Source: Flabesymbios commensalis (lineage: Eukaryota; Annelida; Polychaeta; Terebellida; Flabelligeridae). From it: a DNA stretch of 64,000 nt. This document shows positions 24,701 to 39,700 of the stretch, in pieces. The stretch covers positions 21,274,052-21,338,051 of the forward strand of contig OZ024907.1 of the NCBI GenBank assembly GCA_964017125.1, given 5' to 3'. How positions within the stretch are numbered: position 1 is the stretch's first letter; every line of letters starts with the position of its first letter. The position numbers and the translations under genes were made by a program. The notes below the pieces were generated by a model. The model had not been told where the DNA came from and made no database searches. It worked only from the letters and a program-made list of their open reading frames with translations.

Positions 24701-27700
24701 CAATCTTCATCATCGACATCCTTAATTTGTTACAACCATGTGTATTAGTTTGAATGCAGTGCCATGACATGTACGTCTTGGCTATTCGTTCAACCATGTA
24801 AAATAACCCTACAGTGCGAGGTAAATTATAGCAAGAAGAATACAATTTATCGTGGTGACAATGAACGTCTGAACGTAGGGCTACTTTTGTAAATGTATTA
24901 TGGTAGGCATATGAGTTTTAACCAGTCTATACTCTTCTTAAACAGCTTCTCATGATAGAAGAAACACATCTAGTTAAGAAATATTACGTATATAACGAAA
25001 CAATGCGTGACACCTACAACATGTAATTTTGACTAAACCCGTTCAAGCATAAGGTGTTGTCAGGAGTTATCATGGGAGATTGATTTCAAAACGCCACTTC
25101 TTCTATACAGCTGAGCGTTTATTTGCGTTTGCTTGGACTACATATTTTCTGCACGCATCATTATTGGCTGATCACCTGGATTGTACCTCTCTACCCCGTG
25201 TTCCTCCTCATTTCTTCTCTAGTCATCACCTGGTCTCTTAACCTCCGCATGAGTATCAGGCTAGTGGGCTATACATATCTGATCTGATCGTCGTCTTAAC
25301 TTATATTTGTAAATTTTGAACTACCAGTTGGTACTAATGTCTTGGTCGCTGCTGCATGACCAGGTAGTTGACCAGATGTCCCTTACCTTAACCCGTTCGA
25401 AATAGATAATTCTGTACTTTTTTTAAATTAGACTATTTTTAATTTGGAATCAATGGTGTAAGCGAAGTAGTTTACGTTCACAATAATTACCTTACTGTTT
25501 TCATTTTTGTTGCACCTTTTATACAGCAATAGTGAAACCTGTCGAATATGAATATTTAAACATTCCTTTATTTTTTTATGTTGCATGCTTAGTTAGTAAT
25601 TTTGCGTTTTAATTTTCACTGATAGATGTTTATTCGCAAATTCACTTGTAGATATAGTTGATTTATAGAAGTACGACATTGTTGTAGGCCTATGTCTACT
25701 TTTTGTCAGCCATGTTGTTGCAATAGTAGCACAGTGATTTTCTTTAAATTCGTTTTCCTATGTCTCTAAATTCGTTTTCCTATGTCTTCAAATTCGTTTT
25801 CCTATTCCTATTTCCTTCTCCCCAAATTTATATAGTAATTCTAATTGACATATCTTCTACCTTATTGGTAGATACACCATGATTTTACTTTATAGCAACT
25901 CTTAGCAGTCTATATTTTTATCACTTTTTTTGCAGAATATATTCTGAAATTTGAGAGGCTGCATGATTCCATGCATTAGGCGAATCTCTACCCCATATTT
26001 TTATCACAGTTAGGTTAATGTGAGTATAATGTTGCTCGGTATGTTACCAGGTTTGAGCAGTAATGACGCTGATATGAATGCCGCTGTGGCTGGTCACCTT
26101 GTCACTAGCACACCCGTGGCTCATGACAGTCCTGACGCCGTCAGTCTCCAAAGTCGTGATGCAATCTCTGTGACGTCAGCAAGGCGATATGCTGATGAGA
26201 ATCAGAACGAGGCTGGTAAGGTAGTGAAACCCAAGAGTGAAATTGGAGCAGAAAACACGTCATTAAGGTCGAATGGGCAGCCTGGAACTCCTGTACCATC
26301 TATTGCTATCAGTCCAGCAGAGAGAAATGATGCCAAGGTATTATATGGGGCCTTTTTTACATGAGTATAACTTTAATAACAATAAGCATACTTCTATGTA
26401 TCTGGATAATACCTGAGTATAGTGAAGTAACAAACAGATACAGTAATAATACATCGGTCGCACGCTGTACTAACGACCTCGTGACCATTTCCAATCGCAT
26501 TTCTCACGAGTCGTTGTGGCCGAGCTATGAGCTATTTTTTCAAATATATTCTATGCTGTATTTAAGTTGAAATTGATAATATAATATATATTATTTTATG
26601 TCATACACCGAAGTGAGAAGCAAGAACCAGTATGGATGGATATGCATGGTATAAAAACAGCTCGCGTATCTACATTATTATCCAATATCAAATATCAAAA
26701 TATATAAAATACTTTAACTTTGACCTTAATTAAGACGGTTACCAGCCAGTAAAAATAGTTAAGGTAACTTTAATTTTGTGTTCAAGGCTGTATTCGCTCT
26801 GTGATTATAGCTCGGTATTATATTATTTCCGCTAGGTGGAGTACAGATAAGCCCACATAACAGAGAGATACCGCATCACTCGGTATCGGCATGGGTGTAT
26901 GCCAGGTCATCTCCGTTGCTGTATGGAAATCGAAGAGTACATTGCTAGCTATACCGAACCCCTTGGGGCTAAATATTATCTGGGAGGTTTTTGTGTGCAA
27001 GTTATTCTGCAAGTTATTCTGTCCATTGAATTTACATGGTGGTAATTTGTTTGTTTAGTCAGTACGGTCGGACATAGATGATGACATGGAGAACATAGAT
27101 GACCTTGTGGCTTCTTACAATGACTCCACGACCCCCAGCATAGGCAAAGGTCACGATGACAGTATGGCCAGTCAACACAGTAATCTGCTCTCTACATTCT
27201 CAGTAAGTGAAATACTCAGCCACCACAGAGTCCTTCTAATATATTATGATTATTGTTTTTATCAGAACTTGTAATTAAGTTCATAAAAGCGGACTTACAA
27301 AGTTTTATATATAAAAGCAGATTTTTTCACTCTTTGTTGTTCTGGATGAATGTAGCGATACGGAGCATCAAGAGAGTAATTATCCATTGTCTTATTGAAC
27401 ACCTTAATATGAACCGCTAGTGATAATACTAATGATGAAACTGTTTGCAAATTGTATTCAAATTAACCGACAATTGGCGTCGACTGACATAATGTCGGTT
27501 TTATTGCATGCAAATATGATATTGAGGGCAGAATTCTGGACTGTACAACAAATAACATTCAATAAATCATGATACAATTGTACTTATTTTAGCCATAATA
27601 GTAGATATCATATGGAGGTAACAGACTTTTAAATATGGATTTCGATGTTTCTTCGATATTATTAACTATATTTCCGTTACCGGTAATGGTTGTTTCAACT

Positions 27701-30700
27701 GCTGACATTTTAATCTGATAAAGAAATATTCTACATATACACTAATCTTGCACAACAAAGTATGATATTTGATATCAGTGTACATGGCTTTACATAGCTT
27801 TTATCATGTTTATATAGCTCTATAATTTTTAGCTTTGGAAATCCCTCAACCAGTACAACTATTTACTGTGATAGGAAAATCACGATTTATCTTTGTAATA
27901 ATTTGTGAAACAAACATATGACAGCCCTAATAGAATGTTATATTCAAACAAAGTTTCTCACCATTTGGCCATCGTCACTGAAAATAAGCCAGTGTTGATT
28001 TATTGCCATTCGATTTGGCTGCATGAAATAGATTGTAATTTCATTTCCCCCGGGAATATAACTAGATTACTTTCATTTATAATCTCACAGTAGAAAAACC
28101 GAGTTTAATCAGAGTCAACACAAAACGTTCAGCCAGTAATGTTGTAATGCTGGCCCAACGTCTGCGACGCTGGCCCAGCATTACAACAACACTGGGTGAA
28201 CATATCGTGCATGCTGGGGTTTCTCCTTGTTAGATTATCTGGGTTAATGGCGCCACTTCAGCACGAGCGTCGAAACAGGGATCCCAGTAGATCACCCCAA
28301 TGTCGGTTTGCCACCGTCTGCGACGTTGCCCCAACATTGATCCAGCATTGACTGAATGCATGGTGTTTGATGGGATGAGATTGGAGGCGGGACTGCCGCA
28401 TCATATCCATTGAGCATTCTATACAGGAGAGTACATATTGGCCCCCTTATCCCCATAATATAATGGATACATAGGTCACGAACAGTGGCCATTAGTATGA
28501 TTAGTAAATGGTGAAATACTGTATAATTCAATTAGTATTAAACTTGGGCATGTGCCACAATACGTGCCTTTAATTGTTGATGAAGGCACTCATGTCTATA
28601 TGACGTCCTGTGGCTACATGTATGTCATAAAAAACTTTTTATACAATTAAACGGTGTCCTTGTAAATATCCCTAATCAGAGCTAATGTGTTATCCGGGTG
28701 ATATGGATTACATTATAACTGCAAGATGGAAGAAAACATAACAGGTGTGTGTGTATCGAATGTACCAATTCAGTGAAATATTATGCTTATGGTGCGTTAC
28801 AAAATAATTAATGTGCAAATTAACTGGTTAAATATAGCACAGCAAACTCGAGGCGCTTACCCAAAGTTGTTTTAATGTTGGCCCACCGTCTTCGACGTCG
28901 GTCCAACATTAAAAACAACATTGGGTGAACGTCTCGTGTTTGCCGAGAGCTTTATTCACTGATACATTGTAAAAGACACTACACTGAGCTGAGCGCTGTA
29001 AACTGGTAAACCACCTTTGTTGTGTGTCAAGGGCAATTAGTACATCACGTTTGTCTCTGCCATGAAACGGAATGATAGTTCACTGTATTTACCAAATTAT
29101 TCTCAAGTCGCCCTGAATATTTTGTAATTTTAAACTTTTCACAGTCTGATATATTTCTAATTATGGATGTATGTATGCTACTTATATTTTATCTCTGTTC
29201 ACATATATGAAATACGAATATCACAAAAAGTATGATAATTCGCTGTGCCGAGAGAAATTATCATGTTCATGGTATACATTTTCGTAATTTTTAATCAGAC
29301 AACTAAACCAGAAATCATGCTCTCACAGCCGCAATTATTCAGTATTATCATAATCTTGAAGAATTATGAATGTGGATATGAACCTACAGCACACAAAGTG
29401 GTATATGTTATGAGTAGTATGTGTTTACGATGAGGACAATGCTGATGAGTAAGGTATTTTTAGGAGGAGGAAGAAGTTCCCGAGCCTGCTGCTACTAGTA
29501 ATGTAGTAGCGGCGGTTAAGTCCACAGATGAACTGGGACCTGCTTTATATCGCATGTATGATGCTGATTATGACGAGACCACGGTGAGAGCATGTTAATG
29601 TCAAGATGGGAAGAAACTTCAAAACTTAAAGTATTCCCAAAACACGAGACGAATAGCCTATGTTACCTATATGATGGCCTAACGTCGTATACGCTGGTTC
29701 AACAATCTTAACCTTTGTACTGCTGAATTGTTTGTTTCTTTTTTTCGTCATTTGAAGCTGGAATTGCTGACGCAATTCCCAGCTTCAAATGACAAAAAAG
29801 ATTACTTTTTATGAAAAACAGATATCTCCTAATTTGTATTTTGTGATTAACAAAACATCTACTACCAGATATTTTGCCAAATCCAGTGTCATTTTCTTTT
29901 GTTTGAACAATATATATATATATATACGGTCCCAGCAGTACAAAAGTTAAAACAACATACGGTCCACGTCTCTTGTTTTCTGGGGATACGACTACTATTC
30001 AGGGTATTGGTACGATTTATGTTGAATATACTTTATCCGAACGCGTTCAAAGACAATAAGATATAGCTTTCTAATTGTCTTTGGCTCCATGCTCATCTTT
30101 TAATGTGAATTGTCTCTTTAATGATTTTCTTTGTTCAACCATGGAATATAGAAATCCTTATGTATTCCTTGGTAATTACTGTGTTGGTCAATGTTGGGTG
30201 TGGCATTCTTCTATCGTGTGGTAAACAGTGTTCAAGTGATGAACACTCTTTGTGTCGCCAATGGCATCGTCAATTTAGTCTTTTTTCTAAATTCTGCTGC
30301 GGGTAGAAATTGTGGGAAAACGTTAATCCCATTGGCAGTTGATCGCATGATACAATTGCATAAAAAGTATGAGTTTAGCTCTTATAACTCGTACATAGCT
30401 AATCTCAGGCGATCGATCTGGTACAGTGGTGTTGATCACATGAGTGCGTTCTTCAGTTTAAAGCGGTCAAGGTGTGTATGTAAAACAAATGACAGCTATT
30501 GGGAGTCTATTGTTTCATTGGTAATAATAAGTGACTAAGTGTCCAGTGTTGATGTTGATAGTGGCGAATAATGCATTGTGTTCAGATAGAATTAATTAAA
30601 ATCGGCAAATATTGGTGATTCATTGTTAAAATGTATAAACAACTCGTTATCGTATGTATTTCTATTTTAGTCACAGTTTAACAGTATTAAACACTCCACA

Positions 30701-33700
30701 ATAATAACAATGTAGTTAAACTAGAATGCACTCATTTTGCCGCTGCTCATTGTTATTTTTTTAAATACAGTATTACGTGTACTGTTTATATTAAGATTCA
30801 CTCTGGTGTAGGGTTTTCACAAATTTATCTGAATTACAATAATTATATTAATATTGACCACCATATTTTCAGAATGTCACTTTTTCACTACTTGAATTTT
30901 TTTGTTTTTAAATTTTTGTTTTTGTTTTCTTAGCATTGTTTTTGTGAAATGTAAATTATCTCATTTACATTATAATGCATTTTATCTAAATGTATTTATA
31001 CGGTAATGGGGGTTTTCTTTATTTTGTGTACTGAGTCCGCAATTCAACGTTAGCAGCTTTTCAACTATTTATGTATATTGCCATACCACAAAGACTACTT
31101 TTTTTGCTTAAAAAAAATTCATTTTTTTTTCCACCCCAGTAAACATTTTTAATTTTCTGCCTAGAAGTTATATTTGTAATGTAATGTTACACTTCATAAA
31201 CATTAACCTTGATGCCAAAAGTATATACATTATTGTTTAATTAATTTTCAAGTTTTGGAAAGAGTATTGTTATAGAGAGAAACAAATATACGTCTAATCA
31301 ATGTTAAATATTAACGTTAGGTTGGGTTCTCCACTATATGATTTGTGGGCCTACATTGGTTGATATAGAAGTTTATACAGTTTTTTTTTACTGTAACATA
31401 CATAGAAGATTGATACAAATTGGATTGGGCGATTCAAACGGCTCATCCTGTAAATGAAAACAATAATTTCAGATAAACTATGTGGTCGATGATCTCATTT
31501 ACATTGGAATGTGTATTTATAATTCATTAACATCATACGTGATTATAAATACGCCCACATTCCTGCCCATGCCTGCAAACCCGCCACAATAATCCAATGT
31601 CGGTTTAACATTGGTGCATTATCCACGACGTTGGCTCCACATTAAACCAACCTTGTTTCAGTGTTTCCTGCTCGCTGAGATAGCCCGTATTTAACATAAT
31701 AAACTAATAAACATACACTTTGCTCTCTAAAGCTAGTTAAACGCTGGGCAAACCTCGCAGTCGCTAGCCCAGCATTACACAAGCATTACCACATGAATGT
31801 TCAGGTGATTTTGTTAGCTAAATTTGTTGTAACTGACCAGGCCTACATACCATGTCACTGTGATTACCACCTGTTTTACTGAAGGTAGTGTATGCATTGC
31901 ATTGAATCTGTAGTTTTATTCTATAAAATGGTGATTGTGGGTGTGTACTGAAATCATTTTACTTCAGTCATCAAAGTTTCGAGTTTGTAGAGAACACGAC
32001 TCATTGATCATAAATTTACTAATTATAACGAGATTAAATGGCAAGATATAAACCTATCTGGTGATGTAGGCATTGCATCATGTTGACGTTTACTTTATTC
32101 TGATCAGCATACTAAGGATATGGACGACGAGGCGACATCTACTCGCTCCACACACCGTGATTCTAGAAGTGACATGACGGTAAGCTATAGAAAGACATAC
32201 ACGGCTCCTTACCTCTAGTCGTCCCCTTGGATATGAAAGGGTGTATCTGCCACTTCACAAAGTGGCAGATACACCCTCTCATATCCAAGTAGCATCTACA
32301 CGGGCTGGAATTGCACGTTACATCAACAGGCAACTGGTTTTATTGAGATTGTATATTTGCATGTTGAAATTGTAAAAGGGGAGATCTTTTAATTTTAGTC
32401 ATTGTCTTCAAATAAATTGTTTCTTCAACAAATATTATATTTAGCGATTCTTTTTTTTTGTGAATGCAGTTACAACTCGATTTATTTCACTTGATGTACT
32501 GGTGATGGTCAGAGTAGAAGGTAGTAGTAGCAGTAGTAATAGTAATAGTAAGGCTTAACGTCACTTTTTGGCAGAAATGGTCAGTTAAGTGACATTGTAA
32601 TACGATAAAACAGTGCAGTCCATTCATGAAATGAATGATGTAAAAATGATGACGCGAGGTTGGAATGATAGAGCGTGGTGGAATGATAGAGCGTGGTGGG
32701 TTATTTAGAGTATTTCCCTCACTTGCACACTTCTCGATAAGGTGTTCTGGGCATATCTATCAAGGGATTTATCCTCAGACATGCCAGACTGATCGCTATG
32801 CCATTTAATAATAATTGAGGGTCTCTCCATTCATCCCACATGAGAGACCTAATGTCAAACTCTTTATTGCCGGTAGTTTAATGCCCTACCACGGCCAACC
32901 TGCACTGATGTGGGAGCTGCATTGGCAGCGCTGTTGAGCGGAGGAACCAGGGCTTATCGATTGCGATCCAGCCGAAGATTATGGCCAGACATGTGGAGGC
33001 TCCAGCTTCCCTCGTATTGGATGCTCGCTGTAGACGAGTGATTCCGTACCATGCCGTACAGCATGTAACAGACGAAACAGATCCCTAGTGACCTGTCCCA
33101 GGTGGGGCGAAAAGTACTACTTCTAGCAAGCATCCCAGCACCCCAATAGGTGGTGGTAGGATGACATAGTAACATAATAAAGCGTGTGCTATTTGTTTTA
33201 TGCCATGGTTTCTTTCAATTATTATCCATGTTACATTTTTTCAATCTGGTTTTGTGGCAAACAGCATGAATTAGTTCTCAAATATTTTTGTATTATTTTG
33301 AAAATATTATTTTTAGGATTTATGTTATTTTATACATATTGTACATTTTTCGATATTTTTGTATTTCTGTGATCATTCAATCATCAGACGAGTATACTGA
33401 GAAAGAAACATTTTATCTACAACGTCAATGTTAGAATTTAAATTAATCTTGAATTCTGTTTATTTATATGATATAACGATTTCATTTTCTTTAACCTCTT
33501 CACTACCATACATGACGGAAATTTCCGTCGTCATTCGTCAATGAACGTAACCATAAAATGACACAAATTTTCGTCAAATATATACTACATTTATGTATTT
33601 TTCGTCATTTGAAGCTGGAAATTGCGTTAGCAATTCCAGCTTCAAATGACGAAAAATAGAACTCCTACACTAGTATATCTGGATCCTGGCATGCACCCCG

Positions 33701-36700
33701 GCCTGGAAGTCAAAGGGTTAATTTATTGTCTATTGATATCCCGCAAAGCATGAAGAATTGAGGCGGGGTTTTGTAATGTGGCTACAGACACTGTTAATAA
33801 TGGCACCTATAGTTTACATTATTAGGTCTATATGCGACTGTGTTTTTGAATGGTTATATCGCATGCGATTTGACACATTAGAATAGCTCTGTTGATTAGT
33901 TTTTTCAAAGTGTATGCTCATTTTTGTCAAATTTAAGGTTGACTTAGAACTTTCTAATACTCAGCTTTTGTGTCTAATTCGATTTTTGCGATGTAAATAT
34001 TTTATATTAAAAAAATAAGAACTTTTGTGTCGAGGTTTCCCGTACTTCACTCTGTAATTTGATCCCGCTTTATAATATTTATTTGTCACAACATTGAGGA
34101 ATCATAATTAGCACATCATGATATTCACGTGGTCCGTTTTATATTTGTTTGTTAACATGTACCATACATAACACTTACTATTATTTCCATTACTCACCAT
34201 ACTGATATTACAACTTCTCCAGAAGAGAAATTAAAGTGGCTAAGAGATAATCTGATTCCAACTGTGTATTTGGCATAAATGCGAGAGGTTTTTTCTCTTT
34301 GTTTAATGATGTTAACAGGGTATTGTTGTATTATATATCGTATTTAACTTATGAAGTCTATATATAGACACAGTGTGCCGTATTAAGCCTCAAAGGTCTA
34401 CATACATGTCTATCTTATTGTTTCTGGCATGGCATCGTTGAAAAAATAAAGTTCACATGGTCATTCTGTCTGCTTCAACGGTGTGCAAGACTGGTGGCAA
34501 TATATAACTCGATATACAAATACAAATAGGTCTTCCGTAATGCATAACACATTGTATTAAATTTTGTGATGTTGAATTGTTGTCTATTTTTCATTTATTC
34601 AAAGCTGGAATTGCGTTAGCAATTTCTAGCTTTAAATGACGATAAATATTTCTATTTCTGAAAAATAGACGTCTCCGAAATAGATTTATTCGATTAATTG
34701 TCCATCAACCACAAACTGTATGATCAATATCAGTTGTATTTATTAGGCTTGAATCATACTTGAAGCAGTTTATATATAGGGATCCAGCAGCACAAGGGTT
34801 AATCCTTACAGCGCGGGGATAGACTTTAGTCGTCAGAATCTCACGTCTGTAGATGTCAGATTCTGACGAATCAAGTCTATCCCCGCACTGTAAGAGTAAA
34901 ACTATTTATAATAGCCGTAGACCCATAACCTAGGTATTCAAATGAATTGGAATGACCTGAATGGCACATTTATGATGATTTCAAATTGAAAAAAATCCTT
35001 CAGTCTTCAAGGTTTACTTAAAAAAAAACAGCGCTCCAAGGGTTAATGGTGTCCTTGGTTTGTGTTTTTACAGACCAGTCGTGAGAGCATAGTGAGCTAT
35101 TACAGTGACGCTGGTGAGGGTAATTACGGTAAGGTGCCTGTGACAGGAGACTTACACATGGGACTCGAATACATCTACAAGACAGGCACGCTGGAGTTGA
35201 AGATCAAACGCTGTAAAGATCTGGCCGCAGTGGACCCCAAGAGGAAGAGATCAGATCCGTAAGTTAACAACGTCCAACTAGCTATTTACAGCTCACGGAA
35301 TTTAAAATAATAATATAGGCCTACACGGTTGATTTATGTTTTTCACATAAACCAATTCATTTACAAAATATAATACTAGACTGGCGGTCACTTTTGCACA
35401 CAGAAAATAAAATGGGTGACTGCTTGTCATTGTATTCTATCTTTTCTCATCATCTCGGAAAATGTGATAGCTAGAATATACATGATAAACAATTAGGGTC
35501 AGTTTTCTCATATTTTTCAGATTTAAAATCTGAAATGGGTGACTGAGTGCCTTTTGTGTTCGTTCCGAATAATGACATTTTTAGATATATCCTGTTTTTG
35601 TTCAAATGTTTTTTTCGATCCTAATATATATAAGTGATTTTACCTTTGTTCTTATAACCACCAATTTCACAAGTGGTCAGCTGAAAATCAATTCCCTCCA
35701 ATGTCTCAAAAATCAGATTTTTTTAATGAACGTTTCACCGAATAAATTGTTTTTGCCGTTGTCGTGCGCCTCTAGCGCCGCCGTAATCTCTTTTTGGATA
35801 CATTTATATTTGCACTTTAGCACAATTATATTGTAGGTATAGTTTTGAAACAAGTTTATTATTTATGTATCTTGATATCTATCATGTCTATTGGTTTACC
35901 GTTGTTACCAAAGTAGAAATAGTCATCAAAATACATTTCCATCGGTATGTATAGGCGTAGTCGTAAGTTTGGATCCCTTTGGGTCGCTTCCGTCTTTTGG
36001 GAAAATAATAATTATGCAGCTTTCGGCCCAAAATGAGATTCACGTCGCCTCTTTTTGAGCTCGCTTTTGTCAGCCTAAGGTAGGGATATATCCCCTGCAA
36101 CTTAAAATAATGAACATAGTCCTAGCTGTGCATTGCATTGCTGCTTTCTCGTTTCTGATTATTCTGTCTAAATCCTGGTGATCAAATATTGGCCAGCATG
36201 TCCGTGACTTAAACTGCATTCTCATGGAAACCAGTCGACAATAACCGACAGTCTCTTAAAACGCGAGCTGCTAAGCCAATGTTGGTTTAATGTTGGCCCA
36301 CTGTTTGCGACGCTGGTCCAACATTAAACCAACATTGGTTCAACGCCTCGTGTTTGCTCCAGGCGCGCATCGTCTATAATCACAAGACCATATTTAGGAG
36401 TATTTTCTCTGGAGTGACGCCTTCTGGGGTTGAGCTGCTGCTTGAGGGTCCTACAGGCAAATATCTCACAGGGATCATTGCTGTTACCACACCCCTCACT
36501 ACTGCTATCTAGCAAACATCAGACGCTGATCCAATGTCGCAGACGATGGGCCAACATTAAAGTAACATTGGGTCAATAGCTCCTGTTTGCTGGGTATCCT
36601 CAACTCAGATCTGCCAGCCAAATTTCAGGATGATTTAGGATAAATTGATCTGACCGCAGAGAGAGTCGCCAGCCTACAAAATTACACACGCCTCCCACTC

Positions 36701-39700
36701 ACCCGAGACGGCACGGTGGAAGAAATAAGTCGATGGTGGCCTACTAGTAAACAGCTATTATAAAGCACGTATTATATAGTATTGAGGACACTTTTCAATT
36801 GACTGTATTCTATATAATAATATTGCAATCTTGAAACAATCGCGCTCATAAAAACTTACACTGAATGCATCACACATTTCTGTATGCAGATGATCCCTGG
36901 AAATATATTAGGCTATATAATTCCGAGGCCGTGTGTTTATATACATGATACTCACAATTTGACTAACAAAATTAATTAACAAATGCATAGTTCATCGAGG
37001 TAATGTTAATGCGACAGATGCACTCAGAACATTTTGCAACATGAGAATTATTTTAATCGCAAAAAGGATATAAAACGAGTCGATGTTTACGGTAATTGTT
37101 TGTTACCTTGAGCATTTACTGGTTTATGGCTATTGTAGTCTATATTTAGTCCACGGTTTCTCCGTCTACGTCGGTAATCAAATATCTGGAGAAACAATCC
37201 ATAAATGTATTTTGAAAGCACTGTGCAAGATTTATATCCGTGGGCTTAATCCGTAAATCAGCGATGGAGATGTTCGGCCATGATACTGGTGCGGAAAGTA
37301 ATGTATGTGAAAAAAAAACATTGGCTAAATTCTGAGCCAATGTTGGGGAAACCTCGTCGGCGTTGAACTAACATTGGTCCAACATTGACCAATATGTCGT
37401 GATTATAGTTATATTTAATCCAACAAGACAATTAAAAGTATGCGATATCCGGTATAATGTTTAGTAATATAAGTAGTTGTATTTTAGATATTTTTACTTG
37501 TTGAATATATATAGATTTTTAATTTTTTAGCCCCCGGCCGGTTGTCGTCCCCTTCGTGCGCCGCCGCCCGACCTCTGCGCCATTTGTTCTGGCTACTGCT
37601 TTAACATGGTCTAACAGATTGAATTCATAATTCATAGAAACATTGAACCCCTCCGACATTTTTTTACCGAAGGTCAAAGATAAAGGTCAAAGATTGGATC
37701 TCCTTATTTTTTTATGTGAAGTTAGCCCAAACTTGATGTGATTTTCAGCTTTCCACCGATAATCAGCTGGAGACAATTTTTTTCGACTTAATTTTTTTTA
37801 ATTCACAATAGTGCCTTGAAACCTGGTTTAGAAAGGTTTTCGGGGTCTGTGAGTCTTTGACATTGTCCGTTTTCATGTGCGACCAAAAACGAAGCTGTGG
37901 TGGCCATGTTCAATTAAATACCTTGACACCTCGTATATAGATGCGATATTATAATCAATATATATTCTGTGAAACGCAGTGACGTCACCGGAAATCTTTT
38001 TGAATGCAACTGGTGAAAACAAAGTTATATAACACCCCCTCCTCCATACTTCATTGTATGAGCCAGCTCGGTGAAAATATTGGAGGTCAAGGCTATTGAG
38101 TTTCACAGAATAGGCCTACGTTTTTGTGGTCTTCGACTATTGGCATAGCGTAATATTGGCAGCAGTTGTGTCAAATTTGTGGCCATTTTGAGTCACTACA
38201 TCAGCCGAGGGGTGCTTAAGTGCTTGCACGGTATTTTTTACCATATAAATCTGTGATGTGCACAAATAACTCGTTGTTTTGGGTGGAGTTTCCCCAACTT
38301 GTCAGGACCTGCATAACCTCTCCTGCTCGGTACCCATTCATTCGGCACGTTCAAAGGATACATTAAAGATCGAAAATGCATTAGTGCTCAAGATAAGTAA
38401 TTTCCACCCAGCACAGAACAAACATTGCCTCATAGACTGGCAATTTGCAATCTTATACTTCTCAGGATCTCACGTGATTGGTTATTTTGTAAATCTAAGA
38501 GATCCTTCACATAACTTGAAAGATCCCTTACATGCGAGCATATAATACCCTACATTCCGGCTGGTTTGTCTGCACACCGGTTTGCACTCGTTTTTTACAA
38601 AGCAAACCAATCCTATAGTCTGTTACAGAACAATAAAAATGGCGTGCTTTATGTGATCGTCCTCGTCGTATTATCCACTGTCTTTTATGGATATAAGCGG
38701 AGCGCTCTTCGTATTATTTTAATAAAAAGGTGCTCTAATGTTTCTTGTTTTATGGAATAACAAAGAAAGGCTCCACATGCCTGTGGAACCTTTCTATGTT
38801 ATTCCATACAACAAGGAACCTTCAAGACCATATTTATTGGTGCACAGTGAGAGCAACACTCCCGATTTCTGGTTCTCTTTCGCAGCCATGTGGCACCATA
38901 GCCAAAGCGATAAACTACCGTCTTTTATGTGCTATTGACCACTTATATATCTGATTCCAACCCTTTCTCCGCCTGTTGTGCTACATCATCGATTATTTGC
39001 ATCGACAATGATAATGTTACTCAGTGCATAAACATTAGGCAGCACACTCTTCATAGATTTACTAGACATTTTTATTCACCACTGCCCTCTTATGGAATAT
39101 TATAATAACAATATCTATGTCGGTTGAATGATTTTTTCTTAACTTTTAGCACTCAAGTGGCATATTATATAATATTAAACATCCAGGATTGTTTTATCGG
39201 AACTAATTTTTAAAATAAATTATTCGATATAAATGAATAGTTCAGATTTGAGAATATTGTATAATTTTTTATTATTTCACTTTGAAGTGGGAAGTGAGTA
39301 GAAATGCTTGTAAATTAATGAAATATAAAGTATAAAGATAATAATTAGTCACCCTAAGATTTACCCATCAAGTGTGAATTAGAAACCCAGATATCAACCT
39401 TTATTTCAGGGATGTTTTAAATGCTGCAGCCTGTGAATAATGATTTTGTTTGTTGGATTTTCAGATACGTGAAGACCTACCTGTTACCAGACAAAACCAA
39501 GAACGGCAAGCGTAAGACACGAGTGAAGAAACACACCCTGAATCCCACCTATGACGAGACGATCAGGGTGGGTAGTCCTAATAGTATTCTTCACCCATTG
39601 AGCTCCATGGATGTATATCTCGACCCCTTGGACCTATAGGGTCGTATCTGCCACTCTGATGCGTGGCAGATAAAATCTTTTAGCTCAGAGCGGACGACAT

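Larger units (their letters stand above)
35259..39464. other. SYTL intron g-h, 4.2 kb
   Basis: Interrupts the C2A domain between loop 1 and the next strand. It holds two fold-back palindromes (36258, 36511), a diverged third (37315), a hairpin (38752) and a 70-bp GC-rich patch at 37530-37600. Open frames within (36324-36515, 38279-38545 and others) lack splice signals compatible with phase 2 and are not called. Confidence 0.6.

Noticed and set aside
30191-30538. 115-codon plus-strand open frame
   Set aside because: No recognisable domain, AT-driven composition, no fitting splice sites; probably chance.
37530-37600. GC-rich patch after TTTTTTAG, reading [15 protein letters not shown]
   Set aside because: It looks zinc-finger-like, but has no donor and the wrong phase for this intron (phase 2).
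38752-38807. MicroRNA precursor
   Set aside because: The hairpin shape fits, but there is no evidence of a mature arm, and this region is full of palindromes from mobile elements.
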